A stretch of 23,681 nucleotides of DNA from Desulfobacterales bacterium (lineage in GTDB: Bacteria > Desulfobacterota > Desulfobacteria > Desulfobacterales > JAFDCJ01): positions 6,586,026 to 6,609,706 of the forward strand of contig CP070771.1 of assembly GCA_020345785.1 (NCBI GenBank), in the 5' to 3' direction. The notes below the pieces were generated by a model. The model ran no database searches. It was given only the letters and a program-made list of their open reading frames with translations, and was not told the DNA's origin. A program made the position numbers and the translations under genes. This document shows, one piece after another, positions 1 through 6,984 of this stretch; positions within the stretch are counted from its first letter, which is position 1, and the number at the start of each line of letters is the position of its first letter.

Positions 1-1
1 G

Positions 2-577
2 ATTCTGGCCTCAAAATCACCCCGTCGGCGTGATCTTCTGGAACAGGCAGGACTTGAATTTTCAGTCGTAGCCAGTGAATTTGACGAGAATTCGGTAATC
101 CCGTCATCCCCCGAAACATATGTCAAATATCTGGCTGAATCCAAAGCGCAGGACATTTCAAGGAAATATCCCGACAGTTGGGTAATTGGTGCTGATACGA
201 TTGTATTCATCAACGACAACATTTTGGGAAAACCCACTTCCAGCGACGAGGCCCGCAGGATGCTCAAAATCCTGAACGATACAACCCATCAGGTCGTTAC
301 GGGTTACTGTATATGCCATCAAAATAAGCCGTGCTCCTTTTCTGAAACAGTTAAGACCGATGTGCGTTTTAAAAAACTGACGCAAAAAGAGATTGAATGG
401 TACATCAATTCGGGAGAGCCCTTTGACAAGGCCGGAGGGTATGCTATTCAGGGTCTCGGAATGTTTCTGGTCAAGCGCATTAATGGTTCATATACCAATG
501 TGGTTGGACTTCCGGTGTGTGAGGTCTTAGATTATCTCATTAAGCACGAAGTTGTGGAGTTGACGGGAGGGCGCTGA
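2..577 (+). CDS. maf: Maf family nucleoside triphosphate pyrophosphatase (5' partial)
   Basis: Maf proteins are cytosolic pyrophosphatases that hydrolyse non-canonical or surplus nucleoside triphosphates to monophosphates. The visible 191 codons begin at the N-terminal strand (ILASKSPRRRDLLEQAG), which carries the SPRR nucleotide-binding motif, so only a few codons are missing before the window. The catalytic-acid motif GADTIV and the late motif DKAGGYAIQG are present. The second matches the YhdE-type (dTTP/UTP-preferring) signature DKAGAYGIQG rather than the YceF type, so I infer dTTP/UTP pyrophosphatase activity. The stop at 575-577 lies one base before the TTG start of the next gene, so the two are very probably cotranscribed and translationally coupled. 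The family is certain; the substrate preference is inferred from the motif. Confidence 0.93.
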   Translation: MLASKSPRRRDLLEQAGLEFSVVASEFDENSVIPSSPETYVKYLAESKAQDISRKYPDSWVIGADTIVFINDNILGKPTSSDEARRMLKILNDTTHQVVTGYCICHQNKPCSFSETVKTDVRFKKLTQKEIEWYINSGEPFDKAGGYAIQGLGMFLVKRINGSYTNVVGLPVCEVLDYLIKHEVVELTGGR

Positions 578-578
578 T

Positions 579-1262
579 TTGAAAGATCGGCTGGAAATGG
601 TAAAAGAACGGATGAGACGGGCAGCAGAAGCCTGCCGGAGACCGGTGGAATCTGTTCGTCTGATAGCTGTCAGCAAAACCATGCCAGCCGAGGTCGTCCG
701 TGAAGCGATCGAGGCCGGTGTGACCGATCTGGGTGAAAATTATATCCAGGAGGCCAAGGATAAAATCAACAGCCTGGCAAGATTTTCGGTCAATTGGCAT
801 TTTATCGGGCATCTGCAGTCGAATAAAGCCAAATATGCCGTCCGGATGTTCGATCTGATCCATTCAGTTGATTCCCTGAAACTGGCAAAAGAACTGAACA
901 AATATGCTAAAAACAATGGTAAGACTCAATCGGTTCTGATTCAGGTCAATGTTGCCAGGGAGGATTCAAAGTCCGGTGTCTATGCCGAAGATACCTTAAA
1001 GCTGCTGACAGACATCAGCCGTCTTGAGAATATTGCCGTTAAAGGCCTGATGACCATGCCGCCCTTCTTCAACGCTCCCGAGAAAGTTCGGCCTTTTTTT
1101 GCCGCATTGCGCAAACTGCGGGACCAAATCAAAGCAGAAGACATACCCAATATTGCCATGGATGAATTGTCCATGGGTATGACGGGGGATTTTGAAACGG
1201 CTATCGCGGAAGGTGCGACCATGGTGCGCATCGGTACGGCTATTTTTGGAGAAAGATATTGA
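579..1262 (+). CDS. yggS: YggS/PROSC family PLP-binding protein
   Basis: This 227-aa protein is a full-length member of the YggS (PLPBP) family, single-domain TIM-barrel proteins that bind pyridoxal 5'-phosphate and maintain PLP homeostasis without a known enzymatic reaction. The PLP-lysine motif is LIAVSKTMP (Lys33), followed by the family hallmarks LGENYIQEA and WHFIGHLQSNKAK. The C-terminal phosphate-binding part reads LSMGMTGDFETAIAEGATMVRIGTAIFG. I accept the TTG start at 579 because GGGAGG at 565-570 sits 8 nt upstream; the first ATG (597-599) has no comparable ribosome site. The gene follows maf by one base and overlaps queH by 4 nt in a TTGA junction, a tight operon arrangement. Confidence 0.95.
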   Translation: MKDRLEMVKERMRRAAEACRRPVESVRLIAVSKTMPAEVVREAIEAGVTDLGENYIQEAKDKINSLARFSVNWHFIGHLQSNKAKYAVRMFDLIHSVDSLKLAKELNKYAKNNGKTQSVLIQVNVAREDSKSGVYAEDTLKLLTDISRLENIAVKGLMTMPPFFNAPEKVRPFFAALRKLRDQIKAEDIPNIAMDELSMGMTGDFETAIAEGATMVRIGTAIFGERY

Positions 1263-1789
1263 AGATATTATTGCACATATGCTGCGCCCCGTGCTCCATA
1301 TACCCCGTTAAAACGCTTAGAGCCGGGAGTCTGGAAGTCATGGGCTTTTTTTACAGGCACAACATCCACCCCTACTCCGAATGTCTCAAACGCCAAGAGA
1401 CCCTGCAATCCTACGCCCGGCAGATCGATCTGCGCGTCATCTACCAGGAAGGTTACGACCTGGAAGGATTTATCCGTAATGTGGTTTACCGGGAAAAGGA
1501 TCGCTGCAAATACTGTTATCACGATCGCCTGCAAACCACTGCCCTGATGGCCAGACGCGGTAAATTCGATTATTTCACCACGACCCTGCTTTACAGTAAA
1601 TTTCAGAACCATGACCTGATCAAGTCGATTGGTGAATCGGTCGGCAGTTCCGTAGGCGTGCCCTTTCTATACGAGGATTTTCGTGAGGGATGGAAAGAAG
1701 GGGTTGAAACATCAAAGAATCTGGCGATGTACCGCCAACCCTATTGCGGCTGCATATACAGTGAAAAGGAACGGTTTTTTCGGTCCTGA
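1259..1789 (+). CDS. queH: Epoxyqueuosine reductase QueH
   Basis: QueH (DUF208) reduces epoxyqueuosine to queuosine in the wobble base of GUN-anticodon tRNAs; it is the non-orthologous replacement for cobalamin-dependent QueG. The 176-aa protein has the family cysteine pattern: HICCAPC near the N terminus (C8, C9, C12), DRCKYCYHDR (C83, C86) and QPYCGC (C163, C165). These cysteines hold the iron-sulfur cluster and associated metal in characterised members. The TTG start at 1259 overlaps the yggS stop codon (TTGA), and translation probably depends on coupling to yggS because I see no separate strong ribosome site. Length is slightly short but typical. Confidence 0.93.
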   Translation: MKILLHICCAPCSIYPVKTLRAGSLEVMGFFYRHNIHPYSECLKRQETLQSYARQIDLRVIYQEGYDLEGFIRNVVYREKDRCKYCYHDRLQTTALMARRGKFDYFTTTLLYSKFQNHDLIKSIGESVGSSVGVPFLYEDFREGWKEGVETSKNLAMYRQPYCGCIYSEKERFFRS

Positions 1790-1842
1790 GTGATGCTGAA
1801 ACCAAATAAATCTGCCGCTGAGGCGGATCCAAGTGGGATTCT

Positions 1843-3678
1843 ATGTTCGGAAATTTCATTTATTTCATTCTTGTTCTTCTCATCTATCTTACCTATCCAC
1901 CCTCAACCGAAACCAACTTTACGGCGTTTGAATCTTTTACGCTGTTTCTGGGTTTGATTGTGCTGTTTGCATTTTTTTCCCGATTTCAATTTCTGAGGAT
2001 CGAAAGAAGGATTGCCAGGGGCAGCTATTATCGAATTGATCATCAGTTCAACAATACCTTGCTCCAGCAGTCCGTTTTGGCGGTCTTTCTGTTTGCCATC
2101 GACGTATACGGATTGAATCTATCATCATTTCTGATAAACATTGCTCCCTTCAGGACAATTCCAACCCTTCTGGCCCTGCTGTTTCTTCTGCTGTTCATAC
2201 TCTATCTGACGATCGTGTGGACATTCGCCTATCGCCCCTACCAAAAGCTATACAAACTCGGCATTTCCAGACGCACCTATGTCTTTTCCAATATATCCTT
2301 TTCGATTCCGGTTTTATTGCCCTGGCTGTTTCTTTCCGGCATTGCCGATATTATTCATGCCCTGCCTTTTGCGGCCCCGAAGCAATTTTTGAGCACCACC
2401 GAGGGCGAAGTTGCCTACTTTCTGTTTTTTCTGGTCGGCGTGGCCATCCTTGGACCGCTTTTGATCCAAAAATTCTGGCGCTGTAAACCTTTGGAAGACG
2501 GTTATCATCGCCACCGCATCGCAAGCTTGTGCCAGCGCGCGGAAATGGCCTATGCCGATATTCTCTACTGGCCCATCTTCGGCGGTAAAATGATTACGGC
2601 CGGTGTCATGGGTCTCATTAGGAAATTCCGTTATATTTTGGTGACACCATCCTTGCTGCACATGCTGGAGCCGGAAGAGATCGATGCCGTTATTGCCCAC
2701 GAAGTCGGACATATCAAAAAGAAACATCTTTTGTTTTATCTGATGTTTTTTGTCGGCTATATGCTTTTGACCTATGTCAGCCTGAATTTTATTATCTTTG
2801 CCATCATATATGCCAGACCCGTATACTGGTTGATCGAGCAAAGCGGTTTCAGCCAGGCTACCGTCATATCGGCCATTTCCAGCGTGGTCATTATTTGCCT
2901 GTTTTTAATTTATTTCAGATTCATTTTTGGTTTCTTTATGCGCAATTTTGAACGACAGGCAGACACATATGTGTATGCATTGTTTGACAGCGCCAAACCA
3001 CTGATATCCACCCTGGAGAAGATCGCCTCCACCAGCGGACAGTCGGCCGACCGACCAAACTGGCATCATTTCAGCATCAAACAGCGCATCGATTACCTGC
3101 TGAAGTGCGAATCTAATTCGAGCTGGATTACGCGACAGGAACGCAAAGTGAAAAGAAGCATCGGGATATACCTGTTGTGCTTATTGCTTTTGGGAGGACT
3201 GGGATATCAATTGAATATCGGTGTCATGGAAGGTCAGATTGATTATGGCTATTTGGAAAGACAGGAAAAGATCATCCGCAGAGAAATTGAAGCAAATCCC
3301 GATAATCCGATTTTGTACAGCCAGCTGGGAAATATTTGCTACAATGCCAAAAATTGGCCTGGCACAAGGGACGCCTGGGAAAAATCACTGGCGCTGAAAC
3401 CTGATAATGCCCTTGTTCTCAACAATCTGGCCTGGCTCTACGCCACCTGCGAAGATGAACGATTTCGAGACCCTTACCGCGCGCTGGCCCTGGCCCAACT
3501 GGCCATCAGGCTGGATAACTCGCCCCATGTCTGGGACACCCTGGCAGAAAGTTATTATGTCAACGGCATGTACCGCGACGCAGTTGAGGCTGGACGACAA
3601 GCCCTGTCCCGGGCCGGGAGAAAACGATCCTATTACGAAGAGCAGCTCAAAAAATTTGAAGCCGCCGCAAGTCAATGA
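1843..3678 (+). CDS. Membrane M48 (Ste24/HtpX-like) metalloprotease with C-terminal TPR repeats
   Basis: This 611-aa protein starts with several hydrophobic segments (about residues 4-20, 28-42, 70-90, 100-125 and 145-165), as in CAAX-protease-type M48 enzymes. The zinc motif is HEVGH at residues 286-290 (AHEVGHIKKKH). The third ligand is predicted to be E370 in ERQADTYVY, after two further membrane spans. Residues about 484-610 form TPR-like helices (NPDNPILYSQLGNICYNAKN, then DNALVLNNLAWLYATCED) that probably bind substrates or partners. The enzyme is predicted to cleave membrane or membrane-proximal proteins in quality control; the substrate is unknown. It lies 53 bp after queH on the same strand, with a GGGA ribosome site 5 nt before the ATG. 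The functional link to queH is unclear. Confidence 0.9.
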   Translation: MFGNFIYFILVLLIYLTYPPSTETNFTAFESFTLFLGLIVLFAFFSRFQFLRIERRIARGSYYRIDHQFNNTLLQQSVLAVFLFAIDVYGLNLSSFLINIAPFRTIPTLLALLFLLLFILYLTIVWTFAYRPYQKLYKLGISRRTYVFSNISFSIPVLLPWLFLSGIADIIHALPFAAPKQFLSTTEGEVAYFLFFLVGVAILGPLLIQKFWRCKPLEDGYHRHRIASLCQRAEMAYADILYWPIFGGKMITAGVMGLIRKFRYILVTPSLLHMLEPEEIDAVIAHEVGHIKKKHLLFYLMFFVGYMLLTYVSLNFIIFAIIYARPVYWLIEQSGFSQATVISAISSVVIICLFLIYFRFIFGFFMRNFERQADTYVYALFDSAKPLISTLEKIASTSGQSADRPNWHHFSIKQRIDYLLKCESNSSWITRQERKVKRSIGIYLLCLLLLGGLGYQLNIGVMEGQIDYGYLERQEKIIRREIEANPDNPILYSQLGNICYNAKNWPGTRDAWEKSLALKPDNALVLNNLAWLYATCEDERFRDPYRALALAQLAIRLDNSPHVWDTLAESYYVNGMYRDAVEAGRQALSRAGRKRSYYEEQLKKFEAAASQ

Positions 3679-3948
3679 AAGGTGTCATCCGAACGACGAA
3701 AGTCGAACAAAAAAAAGAACGTCGAACATCGAACGTCCAACTTTGAACATCGAATAATGATGTCGCTGCGCTTCGCGATTTCATTATAAATTTGGCAAGT
3801 TAATTTGCATTCGAAGATCTAATGCCCAAAATTAATGGTTGCTCCGCTGCTTCACCTTTTATTATTCAAAATTCGATGTTGGACGTTCGATGTTCGGTCC
3901 CTTCAATGTTCAACGTGTTCATCTATTAATTCTTACCAGCCTCCGACC
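3679..3948. repeat. Inverted pair of 7-nt-period arms (GAACRTC type), no gene
   Basis: No gene is visible here. A left arm at about 3717-3760 and a right arm at about 3861-3919 are inverted copies around a 100-nt AT-rich loop. Read on the + strand, the left arm is a run of degenerate heptads GAACGTC, GAACATC, GAACGTC, CAACTTT, GAACATC, GAATAAT. The reverse complement of the right arm contains the same ATCGAACGTCCAAC core. The loop contains two similar GC-rich stretches (around 3764-3785 and 3839-3858). The pair could fold into a long stem in RNA or in single-stranded DNA. It belongs to the same type as the element at 16953-17230. Confidence 0.75.
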
Positions 3949-4113
3949 TCAGTCCTTATCATCCTTTCCGGCACCATCGCCTTTTAGCTTGCGATAATTC
4001 TCATAGATCTTCCGGCCTCCTCCCATGATCAATAAAATTCCCAACAGATAAAAACAAACGTAGATAAACCAGATCGCCGAGGAAAAGTATTCGATAGTTT
4101 TTATTTTGGGCAT
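3949..4113 (-). CDS. Small membrane protein, paralogue of the adjacent 85-aa gene; possibly N-terminally truncated
   Basis: This 54-aa reading frame has one hydrophobic segment (AIWFIYVCFYLLGILLIMGG) followed by a basic stretch (GGGRKIYENYRKLKGDG) and an acidic tail. It aligns directly with the C-terminal two thirds of the neighbouring gene: IKTIE matches IKSIE and GGGRKIYENYRKL matches GGGKKLYSNYRLL. The similarity continues upstream of the ATG, where in-frame codons read FLVPQVMPKIK against FQIPQAMDRIK in the paralogue. No start codon or first membrane helix is found before an upstream stop. I therefore suspect loss of the N-terminal helix, with repeat sequence at 4132-4164 now occupying that place. 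The ATG at 4113 could still serve, with AGG 3 nt upstream (a short spacing). I do not recognise the family. Confidence 0.5.
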   Translation of the reverse strand: MPKIKTIEYFSSAIWFIYVCFYLLGILLIMGGGRKIYENYRKLKGDGAGKDDKD

Positions 4114-4131
4114 GACCTGGGGGACCAGGAA

Positions 4132-4164
4132 ATGAAGATTGATAAATGAAGATTGAATATTTAA
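4132..4164. repeat. 7-nt-period arm (GAAGATT type), left member
   Basis: The sequence reads as heptads GAAGATT, GATAAAT, GAAGATT, GAATATT. Its reverse complement resembles the arm at 4658-4683 (TTCAATC twice), so the two form an inverted pair enclosing the 85-aa gene and the REP doublet. This arm lies where the first helix of the 54-aa paralogue would be expected. Confidence 0.55.
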
Positions 4165-4199
4165 GGATTGGGTCTAATTATAGAATAAAAAATTACCCT

Positions 4200-4457
4200 T
4201 CAAGCAATATTATCATCATCATTGGCATCTGTTTTTTCCAATAACCTGTAATTGCTGTATAGTTTTTTGCCCCCCCCGACCAACAAGCCCAGGTCGATAA
4301 GATAAAGACAGAAATAAACAAATCCAATCTCCAAGGTAGAAGATTCGATGGATTTAATTCTGTCCATCGCCTGAGGAATCTGAAAGAAAAAGGCTATGCT
4401 CATTAGGACAAGTAATGCGCCCCAGACCAGCTGCAAATGTATTTTGTTCTTATCCAT
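4200..4457 (-). CDS. Small two-helix membrane protein of unknown function
   Basis: This 85-aa protein has two predicted membrane helices, about residues 9-26 (VWGALLVLMSIAFFFQI) and 44-63 (IGFVYFCLYLIDLGLLVGGG). They are separated by a short loop (PQAMDRIKSIES) and followed by a basic-aromatic stretch (GGGKKLYSNYRLLEK) and an acidic C terminus. I do not recognise the family. The downstream frame at 3949-4113 is a clear paralogue, which supports both being coding. The glycine motif is encoded by a run of eight G followed by C and six A (complement of 4263-4277), a potential slippage site. Its flanks are repetitive DNA on both sides. Confidence 0.65.
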   Translation of the reverse strand: MDKNKIHLQLVWGALLVLMSIAFFFQIPQAMDRIKSIESSTLEIGFVYFCLYLIDLGLLVGGGKKLYSNYRLLEKTDANDDDNIA

Positions 4458-4490
4458 TGATAAAAAAGTTCACTTAATATGCTCTTGCGA

Positions 4491-4560
4491 TGGGAGCGGT
4501 TTTTTACCGCGATAAAAACCGCAACCCTATATAACCAATCGCGGCTGAAAGCCGCTCCCA
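4491..4560. repeat. REP-like palindrome doublet
   Basis: Two 23-bp units in inverted orientation lie at 4491-4513 and 4538-4560. Each has the form TGGGAGCGG, short loop, CCGCGAT, so each can form its own hairpin, and the two also pair with each other. This is the arrangement of bacterial REP/BIME elements, which are mobilised by RAYT (Y1-type) transposases elsewhere in a genome; no RAYT gene lies in this window. It sits upstream of the 85-aa gene and downstream of the crotonase gene, where it could also act as a transcript end. Confidence 0.75.
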
Positions 4561-4657
4561 CAGACAGATACCTATTTTATGCTCCCGCCTGTGCGGTGTG
4601 GCAGATATTAACAAAATCATTCGTATAAAAATTTTAGAAATAGACAGGATTCCATAA

Positions 4658-4683
4658 TTATTCAATCTTCAATCGACAATAGT
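4658..4683. repeat. 7-nt-period arm (TTCAATC type), right member
   Basis: The stretch contains TTCAATC twice in direct heptad succession and is the inverted counterpart of the arm at 4132-4164. It ends essentially at the stop codon of the crotonase gene. Confidence 0.5.
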
Positions 4684-5474
4684 CATTCCGCAAGGGCTCC
4701 TTTAAATTCCGCTTTGCGCTTTTCGAGAAAGGCGCTGGTGCCCTCTTTGGCATCCGGGCTGGCGTAGCAGAGGGAAAATGCGTCGATCTCAATATTGCAG
4801 CCGCTCGCAAGGTCCACATTCATCCCATTGTTGATCGCCTGTTTGGCGGCTCTCAGGGAAGCTTTTCCTTTGGAGGCAACAGCACGGGCGGTTTGAATCA
4901 CTTCTTCCATGAGATTATCCTGGGGGACGACCTTGTTGACCAAACCAATTTGAAGGGCTTCTTCGGCTGATATCATTTTACCGGTAAAGATCAGTTCTTT
5001 GGCCATATTGGTGCCGATCAATCGTGGCAGTCTCTGGGTGCCGCCGAAACCCGGAATGACGCCGAGATTTATTTCCGGCTGGCCGAATTTGGCGTTTTCC
5101 GATGCATAGATAAAATCGCAGGCAATGGCAATTTCGGTGCCGCCGCCCAGGGCAAATCCGTTTACCGCCGCGATCACTGTGATCGGCAGCTGCTGCAGCT
5201 TGTTAATAATAATGTGTCCGCTTGTGGCGAAAACCTTGGCTTTAAGGGAGTCAAATGTAGCCAGTTCGGATATGTCGGCGCCCGCCACAAAGGATTTGTC
5301 CCCGGCACCGGTCAGGATGAGTACGCGAATGTTTTCGTCCGCCGCAATATTGTCCAGGGCCTGGGAAAATTCAGCAAGCAGCGCGCTATTGAGGGCATTT
5401 AGCGCCTTGGGCCGGTTAAAGGTGATGGTAGCAATTCCCTCTTTGACTTCATAGACGATGTTTTCGTATGCCAT
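4683..5474 (-). CDS. Enoyl-CoA hydratase (crotonase family)
   Basis: This 263-aa protein is a full-length crotonase that adds water to trans-2-enoyl-CoA thioesters in beta-oxidation or butyrate-type pathways. The oxyanion-hole region is FVAGADISEL (residues 62-71), with GGGTEIAIACD (110-120) and GQPEINLGVIPGFGGTQRLPRL following. The two catalytic glutamates of true hydratases are both present (E114 and E134). The sequence resembles short-chain enoyl-CoA/crotonyl-CoA hydratases, but exact chain-length preference cannot be read from it. The start is supported by GGAGG about 7 nt upstream (TGACGGAGGTTAAAATG). The gene stands alone behind its own promoter at 5517-5545. Confidence 0.93.
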   Translation of the reverse strand: MAYENIVYEVKEGIATITFNRPKALNALNSALLAEFSQALDNIAADENIRVLILTGAGDKSFVAGADISELATFDSLKAKVFATSGHIIINKLQQLPITVIAAVNGFALGGGTEIAIACDFIYASENAKFGQPEINLGVIPGFGGTQRLPRLIGTNMAKELIFTGKMISAEEALQIGLVNKVVPQDNLMEEVIQTARAVASKGKASLRAAKQAINNGMNVDLASGCNIEIDAFSLCYASPDAKEGTSAFLEKRKAEFKGALAE

Positions 5475-5516
5475 TTTAACCTCCGTCAGTAGTTTGTAAA
5501 ATTAAATGATGCGTGT

Positions 5517-5545
5517 TGGATAAAGCATCAAAGACTTTTTGTCAA
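5517..5545 (-). promoter_or_regulatory. Sigma70-like promoter for the crotonase gene
   Basis: On the minus strand a perfect TTGACA (5545-5540) is followed after exactly 17 nt by TATCCA (5522-5517). A start of transcription near 5510 would leave a leader of about 36 nt before the ATG at 5474. The -10 box is only a moderate match. Confidence 0.5.
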
Positions 5546-5561
5546 ATTGAAAGCGAGGAAA

Positions 5562-5712
5562 TGTCCGTTGTCAATTGTCCATTGTCGGTTGCACAATGAT
5601 TGATGAATGTATTTTTAAAGAGTCAGGCAACGCTGCAACCGGATTTGAGGTTCTCAAGGTACATTTGAGGTTCTCAGGGTACAACGGACCACGGACCACC
5701 GACAACTGACAC
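5562..5712. repeat. Inverted pair of 7-nt-period arms (TTGTCNN type) with a tandem 20-bp repeat inside
   Basis: The left arm at about 5562-5593 reads as heptads TTGTCAA, TTGTCCA, TTGTCGG. The right arm at about 5681-5712 is CGGACCA, CGGACCA, CCGACAA, CTGACAC. The arms are approximately inverted relative to each other around about 90 nt. Within the loop a 20-bp unit (ATTTGAGGTTCTCARGGTAC) is repeated in tandem at 5643-5662 and 5663-5682 with one difference. No gene lies in this gap. Confidence 0.6.
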
Positions 5713-5727
5713 TTTTTTATAAGTAGT

Positions 5728-6618
5728 TCACTTTCTCTCGCCCGATGCCGCTATATATATTGCCGACAAGATAAACAGCCCTCCGACAAATTTCAGCCAG
5801 GTTAATCCTTCGTTGAAAATAATGTAGGCCAGTATGGTACTCCCGATTGGTTCGCCCAGTAAAGCAACCGCCACCAAAGAAGTGCTGAACCATTTTAGTG
5901 CCCAATTGTAACTGGAGTGCCCGATGATTTGTGATACCAGAGCCATGGCCCAGAACGCCGCAACCGTTTGACTGCTGTAGCCGGTAATTGGTAGATTTAA
6001 CAAAAGAACGACGATCCAGAGAATAACAGCCGCACTGCCGTAACAAACCGTGACATACGCCAGCAGAGAAAGCTTGCGCCTCAGGTTGCGTCCCAGTAGC
6101 AGGTAAATGGCGGCACACATGGCGCCGACAACTGCCAGCATATCTCCCTGGAGGGCGCTGCCGCCGGCTGCGAAATCGCCGAAACCGATAATTGCACCGC
6201 CGATGACACTGAGAGCAATACTGGCGATGGTTGTCGTCATTATCCTGTCTCCTGTGATCAGGGGTGTCAGCAAGCCAACCCAGAGGGGAATGGTATTGAC
6301 CAGGACCACGCTGTTGGCGATGGCCGTGTAATCCAGGGAGGAAATCCAGGTGGCAAAATGCAGCGCCAGAAACAAGCCGGAGAGCACCGCCAATTTAGCA
6401 TCAGCCAGGGATAATCCGAGCAATTCATTCCTTGCCTTCCACAAGGCAATCGGGATTAAGATTAGAGCTGCCAGTCCTACCCGATAGGCAGCCGTAACCA
6501 GAGCCGGTGCATCAGCCAGGCGCGCAAAAATCGAACCGGTGGACACGCCGATGATGCCGACTACCAGGACCACATACGGATTGAAAGGTATTTTGGTATT
6601 TTCTTTTTTGCTATCCAT
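5728..6618 (-). CDS. EamA family (DMT superfamily) transporter
   Basis: This 296-aa inner-membrane protein has about ten hydrophobic helices arranged as two EamA repeats, the usual drug/metabolite transporter architecture. The first repeat starts at VVLVVGIIGVSTGSIFARLA and the second at LQGDMLAVVGAMCAAIYLLL. The family exports small metabolites or amino acids; the substrate cannot be read from the sequence. The last helix ends in SAIYIAASGERK at the C terminus. No strong ribosome-binding site precedes the ATG at 6618. The gene is separated from the crotonase by a repeat-filled 253-bp gap, so it is probably its own transcription unit. Confidence 0.88.
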   Translation of the reverse strand: MDSKKENTKIPFNPYVVLVVGIIGVSTGSIFARLADAPALVTAAYRVGLAALILIPIALWKARNELLGLSLADAKLAVLSGLFLALHFATWISSLDYTAIANSVVLVNTIPLWVGLLTPLITGDRIMTTTIASIALSVIGGAIIGFGDFAAGGSALQGDMLAVVGAMCAAIYLLLGRNLRRKLSLLAYVTVCYGSAAVILWIVVLLLNLPITGYSSQTVAAFWAMALVSQIIGHSSYNWALKWFSTSLVAVALLGEPIGSTILAYIIFNEGLTWLKFVGGLFILSAIYIAASGERK

Positions 6619-6661
6619 AACCGCTGTCGTTCAAATTATACCCAGCATCATAATTAGTGCC

Positions 6662-6816
6662 TGAACGAAAAGCCCTGATTCCCGGTAGGTTGGGTAGAGC
6701 CCGACCGATAATGTTGGGTTTCGTTCCTCAACCCAACCTACGACAATTAAGCTATTACGCCAATATGGATTCCTGAGGGCGAAACCCAACACAGCCGTTT
6801 GACGGGTTTTCGTTCA
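6662..6816. repeat. Nested palindromic intergenic repeat
   Basis: Three inverted pairs are nested or interleaved here. TGAACGAAAAGCCC (6662-6675) faces GGGTTTTCGTTCA (6804-6816). GTAGGTTGGGT (6685-6695) faces ACCCAACCTAC (6731-6741). ATGTTGGGTTTCGTT (6712-6726) faces the GCGAAACCCAACA at 6780-6792. The GTAGGTTGGGT / AACCCAACCTAC motif resembles a dispersed intergenic repeat I know from many proteobacterial genomes. No coding potential is seen. It lies just upstream of the EamA gene. Confidence 0.65.
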
Positions 6817-6984
6817 TCCACTGATTAATTCTGTATTCGCATTTTTATGCTTGGTTTTCAATCTACCGCACAGGATCAAATAGACAGAACGCTGTGTATG
6901 TATGCACCATGATTTGTGTCGTTATGTATAACTTCTTCAGGGAGGATTCTTAATAGAGGATAACAGGGGATGTTGTCAATTATA
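6817..6984. other. Gap between the nested palindrome and the four-helix-bundle relic
   Basis: I see no gene, clear promoter or repeat in this AT-rich stretch. Confidence 0.4.

Noticed and set aside
3407..3757. A 116-codon open frame on the + strand
   Set aside because: It is a shadow of the M48 protease gene in another frame that runs on into heptad repeat sequence; it has no family resemblance.
3717..3919. A CRISPR array
   Set aside because: The units are 7 nt long, degenerate and contiguous, without spacers, and no cas gene is present.
4491..4560. An intrinsic terminator for the crotonase gene
   Set aside because: The hairpins lack a T-run placed after the stem in that direction; the structure fits a REP doublet better, though a terminator role is not excluded.
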